Shown: positions 16,271-25,444 of the stretch, piece after piece
How the letters are laid out: each line of letters begins with the position of its first letter
Position numbering within the stretch: position 1 is the first letter of the stretch
Origin: Firmicutes bacterium UBA3920
GTDB lineage: Bacteria; Bacillota; Clostridia; Caldicoprobacterales; Xylanivirgaceae
NCBI GenBank assembly: GCA_002386065.1
Contig: DGES01000120.1
Location: 1,597-45,077, forward strand
Length of the DNA stretch: 43,481 bases
Direction of reading: 5' to 3'
Notes under the pieces: model-generated
What the model saw: the letters and a program-made list of their open reading frames with translations, nothing else
What the model was told of the DNA's origin: nothing
Databases searched by the model: none
Translations under genes and position numbers: made by a program

Positions 16271-17014
16271 TTAATCACCTTCTTTTACTATTTTTGCATA
16301 TTTATAATCTAAATCACCATATATATACCTAGGTATATATATATTATCAGATTTCTTTATAGTAAACTCCAATCCCCAAGCATCTAATACATGGTATATA
16401 CTATCTTCTCTCTTAAAAAAATTAGCAAGTTCATCTGGATTACCAATTGCCCTTATTATAAAAGGTGGCGCAAAACGCTGACCTTTTCCAATGTTAATAG
16501 TAGGTCCCCCACAACTTATCCTAGATGTCTCAATAATCCTCGTGTCATTTATTGATATGGCCTCTGCACCAGCAGCCCTAAGCTCATTCACCACGTTAAG
16601 AAGATCACTATCATGCACAATGTAGTTTTCAATAAGGCCAGGATTACTATATATTATATCTTCCCTTTTTCTATCATTTAAAGTTATTTCTATACCAGGA
16701 CCTTCCACATCTACAAGGCCTGCCATCATTCTAAGATCTAATAGTTGCTTTTCTATGTCTTCTACATTATCAGACAATCTAACTGCCTGTCCTTCAAGTT
16801 GGGATAGCCTTTTTTCCCTTTCCTTTAGTTCTTCCAGTAATTCTTCCCTCTTTTTCTCATAGCTTTCTTTTTCCTTCAGAAGTCCCTCTACCGTCTTTAT
16901 ACTACCTATGTTTTCTATCTCTATAGCCGGACCATTTGACTGAACTGCAAGCGCAGTAAAAAAACCCAAAAAGACACATATTACAGTTATTACCTTAAAA
17001 GCTTTTTCATCCAT
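16271..17014 (-). CDS. DUF881 family protein, second copy
   Basis: 247 residues: an N-terminal membrane anchor (residues about 6-25), a coiled-coil stretch rich in Glu and Lys (about 42-90, LKEKESYEKKREELLEEL) and a C-terminal DUF881 domain with LVDVEGPGIEITLNDR and INDTRII. The topology, one helix then coiled coil then an extracytoplasmic globular domain, resembles divisome proteins such as FtsL/DivIC, but the role is unknown. It is a paralogue of the gene just upstream (17 bp gap) and 2 bp from sbp. ATG 17014 has AGGGTGAG 6 nt upstream. Confidence 0.87.
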   Translation of the reverse strand: MDEKAFKVITVICVFLGFFTALAVQSNGPAIEIENIGSIKTVEGLLKEKESYEKKREELLEELKEREKRLSQLEGQAVRLSDNVEDIEKQLLDLRMMAGLVDVEGPGIEITLNDRKREDIIYSNPGLIENYIVHDSDLLNVVNELRAAGAEAISINDTRIIETSRISCGGPTINIGKGQRFAPPFIIRAIGNPDELANFFKREDSIYHVLDAWGLEFTIKKSDNIYIPRYIYGDLDYKYAKIVKEGD

Positions 17015-17030
17015 ACTGCACTCACCCTAA

Positions 17031-17744
17031 TCATTTATTTTCTTCCACCGGCTTAGCATAATTAAACTCTATAGTACCTTCATACTTTGGAATATGAATC
17101 TTGTCTTCCCGTTTTATTTTAATATCTAACACCTGAGATAGTTCGTCTGCAACTCCACCTAGAAGTTTTAAAGCTGCCTCTAATGTATCGGGATTACCAA
17201 TCGCCTTTATTTCAAATGGCACCGAATGCCTGTTTGTATTTATTACTATATAGTCTCCTGCATTACGTATCTCCGTTGTCGCTATTAACCTCTCATCATT
17301 TATTGCTATCGCCTCTGCTCCTGCTGCATTCAATTCGTTTATCAATTTCAAAAGATCCTCATAATTAACATTAGATATTAATTGACCTTGGGGATTTGTC
17401 AAAAATGTATTTACTGTCACTATAACACCTGGTCCTTCCAAATCAACCACTCCAGCTAACATTCTCATTCTATCAAGTTCATCATATATAGCTTGACTTA
17501 ATTTTCCCTCTCCCTTTGCAGCATTTTCATATTCCCATATCTTTTGGTCGTAATCTTGTATCTGACTTTTCATCTTTTCGTTCTCTTCTTTAAGTCTTTG
17601 AACTTCCCCTGTAAGCTCTTGGGTTCTCTGCATCGATACATTGCCTCCCACCTTTTGTACATTTTTAAACTGAGTAGCAAGCATAAGACCCAATATCATG
17701 CATACAAAAGCTACTGTCAATTGTCCAGAAAATCGCTTATCCAT
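17031..17744 (-). CDS. DUF881 family protein, first copy
   Basis: 237 residues with the same plan as its downstream paralogue: membrane helix (about 9-24), coiled coil (about 35-75), and DUF881 domain (MLAGVVDLEGPGVIVTVN; AINDERLIATTEIRNAGDYIVINTNR; PFEIKAIGNPDTL). Both copies keep the GPG and the IND motif. Pairs of DUF881 genes between ftsQ and sbp are common in Clostridia, so the pair may act as a heterodimer (inference). ATG 17744 follows GAGGTGAG closely. It begins 9 bp after ftsQ. Confidence 0.87.
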   Translation of the reverse strand: MDKRFSGQLTVAFVCMILGLMLATQFKNVQKVGGNVSMQRTQELTGEVQRLKEENEKMKSQIQDYDQKIWEYENAAKGEGKLSQAIYDELDRMRMLAGVVDLEGPGVIVTVNTFLTNPQGQLISNVNYEDLLKLINELNAAGAEAIAINDERLIATTEIRNAGDYIVINTNRHSVPFEIKAIGNPDTLEAALKLLGGVADELSQVLDIKIKREDKIHIPKYEGTIEFNYAKPVEENK

Positions 17745-17753
17745 TCTCTCACC

Positions 17754-18497
17754 TCAATCTAATGTTGGACTAAATATAGCTTTCCCTGGAATGCTTATAT
17801 CAAATATCCATTCTGAATTTAAATCTGGTTCTATTTCCTTAAACTGCTCAGTCTTAAGCCATTTCAACTTATTATCCACATCAATAGCCTGTCCTAGCTT
17901 TATTCTTATATTCTTATTTGATATTATATATATATCATCAGGATTTTTCATCTGTATCTCTCTTACTATATTTTCCAAGTCTAAATCATATATAGATTGT
18001 AGTACCCGAAGAAGTGCCCTAAATTGATAGTCATCCCCTGCAATAATTTGCTTACCTTTTACAAAGCTCTTTACATATAAGTCTGTTATAACAGGATAAT
18101 CATCTATACTTCCTTCACTTTCAATAGATAATACTATCCCCTTAGTATCAATAAGTATATTACTAGCTAGATAGGGAATTACAGCCCCCTTTTTCCGCTC
18201 TAATATGTATATATGTACTGTATTGGGATAACTACGTTCTATCTTCTTCACTTCTATATATGGATTGTTTTCTAAACGTTTCTTCACCAAATTTTTATTC
18301 AACTTTAATATATTATCACCCTTTAGTATTCCTGACAACTTTACTATTTCCTCTTCAGATATCTCATTGTTACCGTGTACCTCAATATATTGTATCTGAA
18401 AATAATCAGTACCTACTATCGCTACACATGCCATGGACAATAATAGTATAAAAAACAATATTATTATTTTCCCTATCCATCGTCTTTTTTTCCCCAT
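17754..18497 (-). CDS. ftsQ: Cell division protein FtsQ/DivIB
   Basis: 247 residues: a basic N-terminus (GKKRRW), a single membrane helix (about 10-30), a POTRA domain starting FQIQYIEVHGNNEISEEEIVKL, and a beta domain. This is the FtsQ/DivIB arrangement; the protein scaffolds FtsL and FtsB/DivIC at the septum. ATG 18497 has AGGTGG 4 nt upstream. It follows the shortened murA by 18 bp, which is the usual murA-ftsQ order of Clostridia and shows the surrounding synteny is otherwise undisturbed. Confidence 0.92.
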   Translation of the reverse strand: MGKKRRWIGKIIILFFILLLSMACVAIVGTDYFQIQYIEVHGNNEISEEEIVKLSGILKGDNILKLNKNLVKKRLENNPYIEVKKIERSYPNTVHIYILERKKGAVIPYLASNILIDTKGIVLSIESEGSIDDYPVITDLYVKSFVKGKQIIAGDDYQFRALLRVLQSIYDLDLENIVREIQMKNPDDIYIISNKNIRIKLGQAIDVDNKLKWLKTEQFKEIEPDLNSEWIFDISIPGKAIFSPTLD

Positions 18498-18515
18498 AAT
18501 ACCACCTATATCTAT

Positions 18516-18995
18516 CTATTCAACCCTAGTAATATCTGCTCCAATACAGTTAAATTTCTCTTCTATGTTCTCATATCCTCTATCAATATGTTCTATATTA
18601 TCTACTACTGTTGTGGCCTCTGCACCCAATGCAGCGACGAGGAGAGCCGCTCCTCCTCTTAAATCAGTGGCGCAAACTTCAACGCCTTGGAGCCTGTTTA
18701 CTCCTTGCACTACTGCAGTCATTCCATCTATATAGATCTTGGCCCCCATCCTTATTAATTCTGGCATATGCTTATATCTATTTTCAAATATAGTTTCAGT
18801 TATAATGCTAGTACCTATAGATTCTAATATAAGTAACATATTTTGGACATCTACAATCTGGGGACAGTCATGGAGTATAACTTCATCATCAGACAACACT
18901 GCTGCTGCCAGTATGGGAAGCACTGCATTCTTGGCACCACTATTCCTTATTTTACCTTCAACCTTTTTGCCACCATTTACAACAAACTTACCCAA
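18516..18995 (-). CDS. murA: Internally deleted MurA (UDP-GlcNAc enolpyruvyltransferase remnant)
   Basis: Only 159 residues against about 420 for MurA. The N-terminus (GKFVVNGGKKVEGKIRNSGA, KNAVLPILAAAVL, through LESIG) is normal and is joined in frame to the normal C-terminal part (TSIITETIFENRY, CATDLRGGAALLVAALGAE, HIDRGYENIEEK). About 250 central residues are missing, including the loop with the active-site Cys (115 in E. coli numbering) and the catalytic Asp (305); the N-terminal Lys-Asn and the C-terminal Arg residues remain. It cannot be a normal enzyme. No stop or frameshift is seen. TTG 18995 lies 8 nt after AGGGG; GTG 19004 is an alternative. A working murA must exist elsewhere, unless this is an assembly error. 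Confidence 0.85.
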   Translation of the reverse strand: MGKFVVNGGKKVEGKIRNSGAKNAVLPILAAAVLSDDEVILHDCPQIVDVQNMLLILESIGTSIITETIFENRYKHMPELIRMGAKIYIDGMTAVVQGVNRLQGVEVCATDLRGGAALLVAALGAEATTVVDNIEHIDRGYENIEEKFNCIGADITRVE

Positions 18996-19036
18996 TAGCA
19001 ACACCCCTTTTCTAAAAGCCCATCACATAGCGCACT

Positions 19037-19054
19037 ATTATAGTATGCATACTA
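19037..19054 (-). promoter_or_regulatory. Palindrome and -10-like element upstream of the murA remnant
   Basis: A perfect 14-bp palindrome TAGTATGCATACTA (19041-19054) overlaps by two bases a minus-strand TATAAT (19042-19037). No good -35 is present at 16-18 bp. It could be an internal promoter with operator for murA-ftsQ onward, in the only sizeable gap (about 100 bp) of this part of the cluster, where murG would normally be. Confidence 0.3.
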
Positions 19055-19102
19055 CATTTTAATTGTTACATGTCTATTCTACATAAGTAAAAGGGGGTAT
19101 AA

Positions 19103-20194
19103 TCAAGTTGCTTCAGAATACTTTGATATATTTAAAAGCACTCCTATACTTGACATAAATAAGAATAATGATGAACCACCATAACTTATAAATGGTAATG
19201 GCACTCCTGTTGGAGGTATTGTATTGGTAACAACAGCTATATTTAGCATCACCTGTATTCCTATCATAGCTATTATACCCGACGCAAGTAAAGTCCCAAA
19301 TAGATCAGGAGCTGTTATAGCTATCCTTACACCTCGCCATATGAGCCCAAGAAATAAAAGTATTATCAAAGTAGCTCCTACAAATCCTAATTCTTCACCT
19401 ATGATTGAAAATATAAAGTCCGTTTCACTATAGGGTAAATATAGGAATTTCTGTCTGCTCGCCCCTAATCCCATTCCAAACCAACCTCCAGAGCCAAGCG
19501 AATAAAGCGATTGTATTGTCTGATATCCTGTATCTTTAGGATCTGACCAAGGATCTCTAAAAGCTAAAATTCTTTTTAATCTATACGTAGCATCCTTTAT
19601 GAGTGCTACTCCTCCTATGGCACCTGTACTCACCAGTATTACAAGATGCCATATTCTAGCACCTGCTAAAAATAACATTACAAAAGTTAACATTGCTAGT
19701 ATTACAGCTGTACTCATGTTTGGTTGTTTCATTATGAGAAAAAAGAATATACCCATCACTAAAATTGATGGTATTATTCCTTTCCAAAATGACTTTGCCC
19801 TCTTTCTGTCTACAGATAATATATCTGCCAGATATACTATTATAGCTAACTTAGCTATCTCCGATGGCTGAATACTTATAGGCCCTATATATAACCATCT
19901 CTTAGCATTATTCCGTTCTGTTCCAAATAATAATACGGCCACCAACAACAGAAAACTTAGAAATAAAAGGAGTTTAGAAAACTTCTTTAGCTTTTTATAG
20001 TCAAAATTTGACATAAATAACATTCCAAACAGTCCCACAATAGCCCATAGACTCTGCCTTTTAAAAAAATAATAACTATCATCAAACTTCTGTTGGGCGT
20101 AATAAAAACTAGCACTAAACACCATTACAATTCCTATGCATACTAAAAGTAAAGTGATAAACATTATTGGATAATCTATGCCCTTTTTATTCAT
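19103..20194 (-). CDS. spoVE: SEDS peptidoglycan glycosyltransferase SpoVE/FtsW
   Basis: 363 residues with about ten membrane helices. Conserved SEDS blocks are present: GRNNAKRW-like TERNNAKRWLYIGPISIQPSEIAKLA, the GSGGWFGMGLGASRQKFLYLP stretch with TDFIFSIIGEELG, and the ending PTGVPLPFISYGGSS. SEDS proteins polymerise lipid II together with a class B penicillin-binding protein, here SpoVD from the same operon. The gene may serve vegetative division (FtsW), sporulation (SpoVE) or both; it is the only SEDS gene in the cluster. ATG 20194 has GGAGG 7 nt upstream and follows murD by 4 bp. Confidence 0.93.
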   Translation of the reverse strand: MNKKGIDYPIMFITLLLVCIGIVMVFSASFYYAQQKFDDSYYFFKRQSLWAIVGLFGMLFMSNFDYKKLKKFSKLLLFLSFLLLVAVLLFGTERNNAKRWLYIGPISIQPSEIAKLAIIVYLADILSVDRKRAKSFWKGIIPSILVMGIFFFLIMKQPNMSTAVILAMLTFVMLFLAGARIWHLVILVSTGAIGGVALIKDATYRLKRILAFRDPWSDPKDTGYQTIQSLYSLGSGGWFGMGLGASRQKFLYLPYSETDFIFSIIGEELGFVGATLIILLFLGLIWRGVRIAITAPDLFGTLLASGIIAMIGIQVMLNIAVVTNTIPPTGVPLPFISYGGSSLFLFMSSIGVLLNISKYSEAT

Positions 20195-20198
20195 ACAA

Positions 20199-21560
20199 TT
20201 ACCTCCTAAGGGCTCTCACTGCTTCTTTAAAAATCTCTCCCCTCTCCTCATAGCTAGTAAACATATCCCAACTAGCACATGCAGGAGATAATAATATATT
20301 ATCTCCCTGTTTTGCAAGGGAGAATGCCCTTGACACTGCTTTTTCTATACCGTCTACCTTATGAATATTTGAAAATCCCATCTTCTGAGCAGTATGTATC
20401 AATTTATCTGCGGCTTCTCCTAATACTACCATGTGAACAATCTTTCCTTCAAATGACTCTATAAAAGAATCAAATGAAGTACCTTTATCCATACCACCTG
20501 CTATTATGATAGTAGGACCCTTCATAGCCTTTATAGCCCTTATAGCAGCATCAGGATTTGTTCCCTTTGAATCATTATAAAAATTTACTCCATCTATATT
20601 AGCTACAAATTCAATGCGATGAGGTACACCTTTAAATGTTCTTAAAGTTTCTTCTATTATTTTTGGCTCTATATCCATAATTCCAGCTATAGCCGTAGCT
20701 GCCAGTGCATTTTCAAGATTATGATCACCTGGAATTAGTACATCCTCAACATAACAGATTCTTTTCTTACCTTTTCCCATGTCTATCACTATAGCTCCAT
20801 CTTCTATCCATGCACCTGGAGCTTTTAGTATACCCTTGCTAAACAGTACAACCTTTCCCTTTATCTGGGGGATAAATTCTCTAAGTATATGGTTGTCAGC
20901 ATTTATTACCATATAATCTGTTTCATCTTGATTTTTGAATATTCTTCCTTTTATATATAAATAATTTTCCATAGTCTTGTGCCTGTCAAGATGATCCTCA
21001 GTTATATTAAGTATTGCTCCAATATACGGTTTAAATCTATCTATGCTCTCTAATTGAAAACTACTTGCCTCTACCACAACTATATCGTCCTTCTTTATAT
21101 CCAATACCTTACCAGAAAAAGGAACACCAATATTCCCTACTACATGGGTAGTATATCCTGCAGCTTCTATAATCTTACCCACTAAAGTAGTGGTAGTGGT
21201 CTTACCATTAGTACCTGTTATAGCTATTATTGGAGCACTGCATAACCTATATGCCAATTCCATCTCACCTATAACTTCTAAACCTAAATTCCTTGCTTTT
21301 GCTACAAAAGGGGCATCTAAAGGCACTCCAGGACTTACAACTACCATATCCATATTATATAACAAGTCGTCTGGAGATTTGCCTAAATGAAAATTAATCC
21401 CATATGTTCTAAGTTCCTCTATTTCACTTTTTAACTTATCCGCGGGTTTCAAGTCATTTATATATACACGCGCCCCAAGTTTTTGCAGAGTCTTAGCACT
21501 AGCTATACCACTTCTAGCCATGCCTACTATTAAAATATTTTTATCTCTATAATCTTCCAA
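20199..21560 (-). CDS. murD: UDP-N-acetylmuramoylalanine-D-glutamate ligase
   Basis: MurD, about 453 residues, adds D-glutamate to UDP-MurNAc-L-Ala in the cytoplasm. The N-terminal Rossmann motif (ILIVGMARSGIAS), the Mur-ligase P-loop ITGTNGKTTTTTLVG, the ILNITEDHLDRH block and NDSKGTNPDAAIRAI near the C-terminal domain are intact. The frame continues up to 21599, but AGGAGG precedes a run of TTG codons and the third (21560) has a 7-nt spacer, so TTG 21560 is preferred; it also removes an overlap with mraY. Confidence 0.96.
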   Translation of the reverse strand: MEDYRDKNILIVGMARSGIASAKTLQKLGARVYINDLKPADKLKSEIEELRTYGINFHLGKSPDDLLYNMDMVVVSPGVPLDAPFVAKARNLGLEVIGEMELAYRLCSAPIIAITGTNGKTTTTTLVGKIIEAAGYTTHVVGNIGVPFSGKVLDIKKDDIVVVEASSFQLESIDRFKPYIGAILNITEDHLDRHKTMENYLYIKGRIFKNQDETDYMVINADNHILREFIPQIKGKVVLFSKGILKAPGAWIEDGAIVIDMGKGKKRICYVEDVLIPGDHNLENALAATAIAGIMDIEPKIIEETLRTFKGVPHRIEFVANIDGVNFYNDSKGTNPDAAIRAIKAMKGPTIIIAGGMDKGTSFDSFIESFEGKIVHMVVLGEAADKLIHTAQKMGFSNIHKVDGIEKAVSRAFSLAKQGDNILLSPACASWDMFTSYEERGEIFKEAVRALRR

Positions 21561-21571
21561 CAACAACCCTC

Positions 21572-22567
21572 CTATACTCCTAACAATCCTATGAGACAAA
21601 GGACAACAGTAATTATCATAAACATTGTGACAATCTTCGCCTCTTCCATGCCTTTGAGCTCAAAATGATGATGAAGGGGACTCATTTTAAATATTCGCCT
21701 ACCTGTCAATTTAAAAGATGCCACTTGCAGTATAACTGATATAGATTCGATCATATATATACCTCCTATTATAGGCAAAAATAATGGCATCCTAAGAAGT
21801 ATGGCTAGAGCAGCTATTGCACCACCTATACCAAGTGAACCGGTATCTCCCATAAATACCTTGGCAGGATATGCATTATATCTTAAAAACCCGAGGCAAG
21901 AACCTGCCAGCGCCCCTGCAAATATAGCTAAATTATGATAATTCGCCGATATATATGCAAGGCCTTCTTCAGCCATATTTTTTGAAAGAAATAAGGATAT
22001 TATACAAAAAGTAATTGCAACTATCAAAGTCACCCCTGATGCCAAACCATCTAAACCATCAGTCAAATTTGTGCTATTTACCGTCCCTATAATTACAAAC
22101 ACTATAAAGGGTATATACCATATACCTAAATCCCATTCTCTTGTAGTAAATGGAATATATATGCTGCTACCTACATATGCATGCCTATATGCAAATATAG
22201 CAAATATTACAGCAACTATAATTTGGCCTATTATCTTTTGATAAGCTCTTAACCCTAGAGAACGCCTCATGGCAATCTTTATATAGTCATCTAAAAAGCC
22301 TATGAAAGCAAATCCCATTGTCACTAATACAGCTACTATAACAAAATCCAAGCTCTTTTTGGCCAGCAAGAGAGTGGTAATACATAATGGAATCAAAAAA
22401 ATTATACCTCCCATTGTAGGAGTTCCTTCTTTTTTAAGATGAGAACTAGGACCATCATCTCTTATATATTGACCAAATCTCAATCTACGTAACAATGGGA
22501 TAAATATCTTTCCAAATATAAGAGTCAATATAAGGGACAGAATTAATGAATATATTATGAATTCCAT
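21572..22567 (-). CDS. mraY: Phospho-N-acetylmuramoyl-pentapeptide transferase
   Basis: 331 residues with about ten membrane helices. MraY transfers phospho-MurNAc-pentapeptide to undecaprenyl phosphate to make lipid I. Signature blocks: KKEGTPTMGGIIFL, GFLDDYIKI with the catalytic Asp pair, TNLTDGLDGLASG, VFMGDTGSLGIGG and MSPLHHHFELKG. ATG 22567 lies 4 bp after murF and has an AGAGGAG site. Placement between murF and murD is canonical. Confidence 0.98.
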   Translation of the reverse strand: MEFIIYSLILSLILTLIFGKIFIPLLRRLRFGQYIRDDGPSSHLKKEGTPTMGGIIFLIPLCITTLLLAKKSLDFVIVAVLVTMGFAFIGFLDDYIKIAMRRSLGLRAYQKIIGQIIVAVIFAIFAYRHAYVGSSIYIPFTTREWDLGIWYIPFIVFVIIGTVNSTNLTDGLDGLASGVTLIVAITFCIISLFLSKNMAEEGLAYISANYHNLAIFAGALAGSCLGFLRYNAYPAKVFMGDTGSLGIGGAIAALAILLRMPLFLPIIGGIYMIESISVILQVASFKLTGRRIFKMSPLHHHFELKGMEEAKIVTMFMIITVVLCLIGLLGV

Positions 22568-22571
22568 TATT

Positions 22572-23960
22572 TCAACTCCTCTCTCGTAGATAGTTTGTAA
22601 TATACTCCATTTTCATACCACGAGATCCTTTTATTAATATTGTATCACCTGCAGTTATTATAGTGTCTAAATATTGTATTACATCTTTATTACAACTAAA
22701 GCTCTTTATTTTACTGTCGTCTAATCCTGCTTCTTTTGCTCCAAAAGCTATATATTTACTATCATCACCTACAGTAATTAATATATCTACTCCTTCCTGA
22801 ACCGCTACTCTACCTATCTCCATATGTGCCTCTTTAGAGTAAGAACCTAATTCTAGCATATCTCCTAGAATTGCAATTTTTCGCCTACCAATCATAGTTC
22901 CCAACACTGAAAGACTAGCTCTCATAGATGCAGGATTTGCATTATACACATCGTCAATTACCTTTATATCGTTTTTAATAGTAAAGATATTAAGTCGCGC
23001 TTCTCCTGGTTTAAAATTATATAGTGTCCGCTTTATATTCTCCATATCTACCTCATATAAAAGTCCAACCGCAATAGCAAACATACTATTGTATACATTG
23101 TGAATTCCAGGTATAGAAAGTTCTATCCTATGGTTTTTATCTCCTATATCTATATAATAAGATATACCATCCTCACTTACTTCTATATCATACGCCTTTA
23201 AATACGAATTTCCATCCTCTATACCAATATATAATATGGGAAATTCAAAACTATCCTCTATACTCCTTAAATATGGATCATCACCGTTTAATATGGCCAT
23301 ACAACCATCATGAAAGTAGTCAAATATCTCCATCTTTGCTTTAAATATATTTTTTTGGCTCTTTAACATTCCTATATGAGATAAACCAATATTAGTTATA
23401 ATTGCCACATCGGGAATGGATATACTCGCTAATCTATGTATCTCTCCCAATTGATTCATCCCAAGCTCTACAACAGCCATCTCATGACTACTATTAAGAC
23501 GTAGTAACGTGAGGGGAAGACCTATTTCATTATTTAAATTCCCCTCTGTTGCAAGTGTCTTATATTTTGTAGATAATACACTAGAGATCATATCTTTAGT
23601 AGTTGTTTTTCCTGTGCTACCTGTAATAGCTATAACAGGAATATTCAATTTCTTTCTATTGTATAAAGCCATATCCTGTAATGCCTTCAACGTATCAGAA
23701 ACTTTTATTATTGCTACCTTAGATTCATTAATACTATCTATATCCTTCTCTGTCAAAAATGCCCCTATCCGTCTATTTGTCACGGCATCATGTATGAAAT
23801 CATGCCCGTCAAATTTATCACCTTTTAAAGGAATAAAGAGGCTCCCCTCGCTTGCGGTTCTACTGTCTGTGCTCACAGTATCTATTTTAAAATCAGCATC
23901 CCCACATATTAAGGTGCCTCCTGTAATGCAAGCAATTTCACCTACTGTTACAGGACCCAT
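22572..23960 (-). CDS. murF: UDP-MurNAc-tripeptide D-alanyl-D-alanine ligase
   Basis: 462 residues. MurF completes the cytoplasmic pentapeptide precursor by adding D-Ala-D-Ala. The N-terminal MurF-type domain (VSTDSRTASEGSLFIPLKGDKFDGHDF), the P-loop ITGSTGKTTTKDMI, the TEGNLNNEIGLPLTLL block, and VIDDVYNANPASMRASL are seen. The ATG at 23960 begins one base after the murE stop, and its ribosome site (GGAGAGG) lies inside murE, so translation is likely coupled. Confidence 0.97.
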   Translation of the reverse strand: MGPVTVGEIACITGGTLICGDADFKIDTVSTDSRTASEGSLFIPLKGDKFDGHDFIHDAVTNRRIGAFLTEKDIDSINESKVAIIKVSDTLKALQDMALYNRKKLNIPVIAITGSTGKTTTKDMISSVLSTKYKTLATEGNLNNEIGLPLTLLRLNSSHEMAVVELGMNQLGEIHRLASISIPDVAIITNIGLSHIGMLKSQKNIFKAKMEIFDYFHDGCMAILNGDDPYLRSIEDSFEFPILYIGIEDGNSYLKAYDIEVSEDGISYYIDIGDKNHRIELSIPGIHNVYNSMFAIAVGLLYEVDMENIKRTLYNFKPGEARLNIFTIKNDIKVIDDVYNANPASMRASLSVLGTMIGRRKIAILGDMLELGSYSKEAHMEIGRVAVQEGVDILITVGDDSKYIAFGAKEAGLDDSKIKSFSCNKDVIQYLDTIITAGDTILIKGSRGMKMEYITNYLRERS

Positions 23961-23961
23961 A

Positions 23962-25416
23962 TCATATCCTCTCCTTTTGAAGTAACTCAGCCACTACTTC
24001 TCGCTCATCAAAGTGAATGGTTTTATCCTTTAGTATCTGATAATTTTCATGACCTTTTCCTGCTAATATTACTACATCACCTTTTTGGGCTATTTTAAGT
24101 GCATATTCTATTGCCTTACGTCTATCTTCAATTATCACATATGGACATTTTGTCTTTTTTATCCCTGGTACTATATCTTCAATTATAGATATGGGATCCT
24201 CAGATCGAGGGTTATCTGAAGTTATAATACATATATCTGAGTATTTACCTGCCACCTCTCCCATAATAGGACGCTTATCCTTATCCCTATCACCACCACA
24301 TCCAAATAGAGTGATGAGTCTATTTTCTGTAATACTCCTAGCCGTTTTTAATATATTTTCAAGCCCATCAGGCGTATGCGCATAATCTATTATAATAGAA
24401 TAATCTGTATCTGTGCTTAAAAGTTCACATCTCCCAGGTATGCCGTGTACTTCTTCTAGCCCCGTCTTTATCAAATCTTTCTTAATGTTTAAGATATATG
24501 CAGCTGCTCCTGCAGCTAAAGCATTATACACACTAAATATACCAGGAATATTTAAATCTACCCTCAACTTGTCATCAGGTAAAAACATGGTAAAGGATAC
24601 ACCCCTATGTGTTATATCTATATCCCTCGCATATATCTGACAATTTCCACTACTTATGCCATAATATATAATTTCTCCATCTATATTTTTTGCTATTGTC
24701 CTGCCATATTCATCGTCCATGTTTATTACAGAGATGTGACTATGTTTAAATAACTCAGTTTTGGCTGCCATATAATTTTCCATTGTCCCATGAAAATCTA
24801 AATGATCTTGTGAGAGATTAGTGAATATGCCTATATCAAATATACATCCAGCCACCCTCTTTAAACTTAGAGAATGTGAAGACACCTCCATTACAACCAC
24901 ATCCACACCTTCTGCTTTCATATGAGCAAGCAATCGCTGGAGATCCAAGGACTCTGGAGTAGTTCTTTCACTAACTATTACTCTATTTCCTATCATATTT
25001 GTTATGGTTCCTATAAGTCCTACCTTTAATCCAGATCTTTCCAAAATAGATTTCACAAGATAGGTTATACTCGTCTTTCCATTGGTTCCTGTAACACCAA
25101 TCATATATAATGCATCAGCAGGTTTTCCAAAAAAATTAGCTGACATAAGGGCCATAGCAAGCCTAGTATCTTCTACAAATATCTTTGTCACATCATCCGA
25201 AACTGGAACATCCTTCTCCACTACCAACACAGTTGCACCTCTGTTTACTGCCTCTGCAGCAAAATCATGACCATCAAACTGAAAACCCTCAATACAGAAA
25301 AATAGTGAATTAGGAGTAACCTGTCTTGAGTCATAATATATTTCATCTATATCAATCTCAATATTACCCTTTATATCCATGTAAGGAACATCTTCCAAAA
25401 TCTCGCATAATAACAT
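23962..25416 (-). CDS. murE: UDP-MurNAc-tripeptide synthetase (meso-DAP type)
   Basis: 484 residues. MurE adds the third residue of the stem peptide. P-loop GVTGTNGKTSITYLV, the SSHSLSLKRV block with a conserved His, FTNLSQDHLDFHGTM, and near the C-terminus DNPRSEDP are present. The DNPR motif is the known marker of meso-diaminopimelate-specific enzymes, as opposed to lysine types, so this organism probably has meso-DAP peptidoglycan (established family rule applied to the sequence). ATG 25416 has AAGGAGG 5 nt upstream. The 123-bp gap before it holds a possible internal promoter. Confidence 0.97.
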   Translation of the reverse strand: MLLCEILEDVPYMDIKGNIEIDIDEIYYDSRQVTPNSLFFCIEGFQFDGHDFAAEAVNRGATVLVVEKDVPVSDDVTKIFVEDTRLAMALMSANFFGKPADALYMIGVTGTNGKTSITYLVKSILERSGLKVGLIGTITNMIGNRVIVSERTTPESLDLQRLLAHMKAEGVDVVVMEVSSHSLSLKRVAGCIFDIGIFTNLSQDHLDFHGTMENYMAAKTELFKHSHISVINMDDEYGRTIAKNIDGEIIYYGISSGNCQIYARDIDITHRGVSFTMFLPDDKLRVDLNIPGIFSVYNALAAGAAAYILNIKKDLIKTGLEEVHGIPGRCELLSTDTDYSIIIDYAHTPDGLENILKTARSITENRLITLFGCGGDRDKDKRPIMGEVAGKYSDICIITSDNPRSEDPISIIEDIVPGIKKTKCPYVIIEDRRKAIEYALKIAQKGDVVILAGKGHENYQILKDKTIHFDEREVVAELLQKERI

Positions 25417-25444
25417 TTTGTCCTCCTTAGGTTCACAACAATAT

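Noticed and set aside
18516..19004. Frameshift hiding the middle of murA in another frame
   Set aside because: There is no spare DNA: the N-terminal and C-terminal parts are directly adjacent in one frame, so the central segment is absent rather than out of frame.
20199..21599. murD start at TTG 21599 overlapping mraY
   Set aside because: The AGGAGG ribosome site lies downstream of that codon and fits TTG 21560 instead, which also matches usual MurD length.
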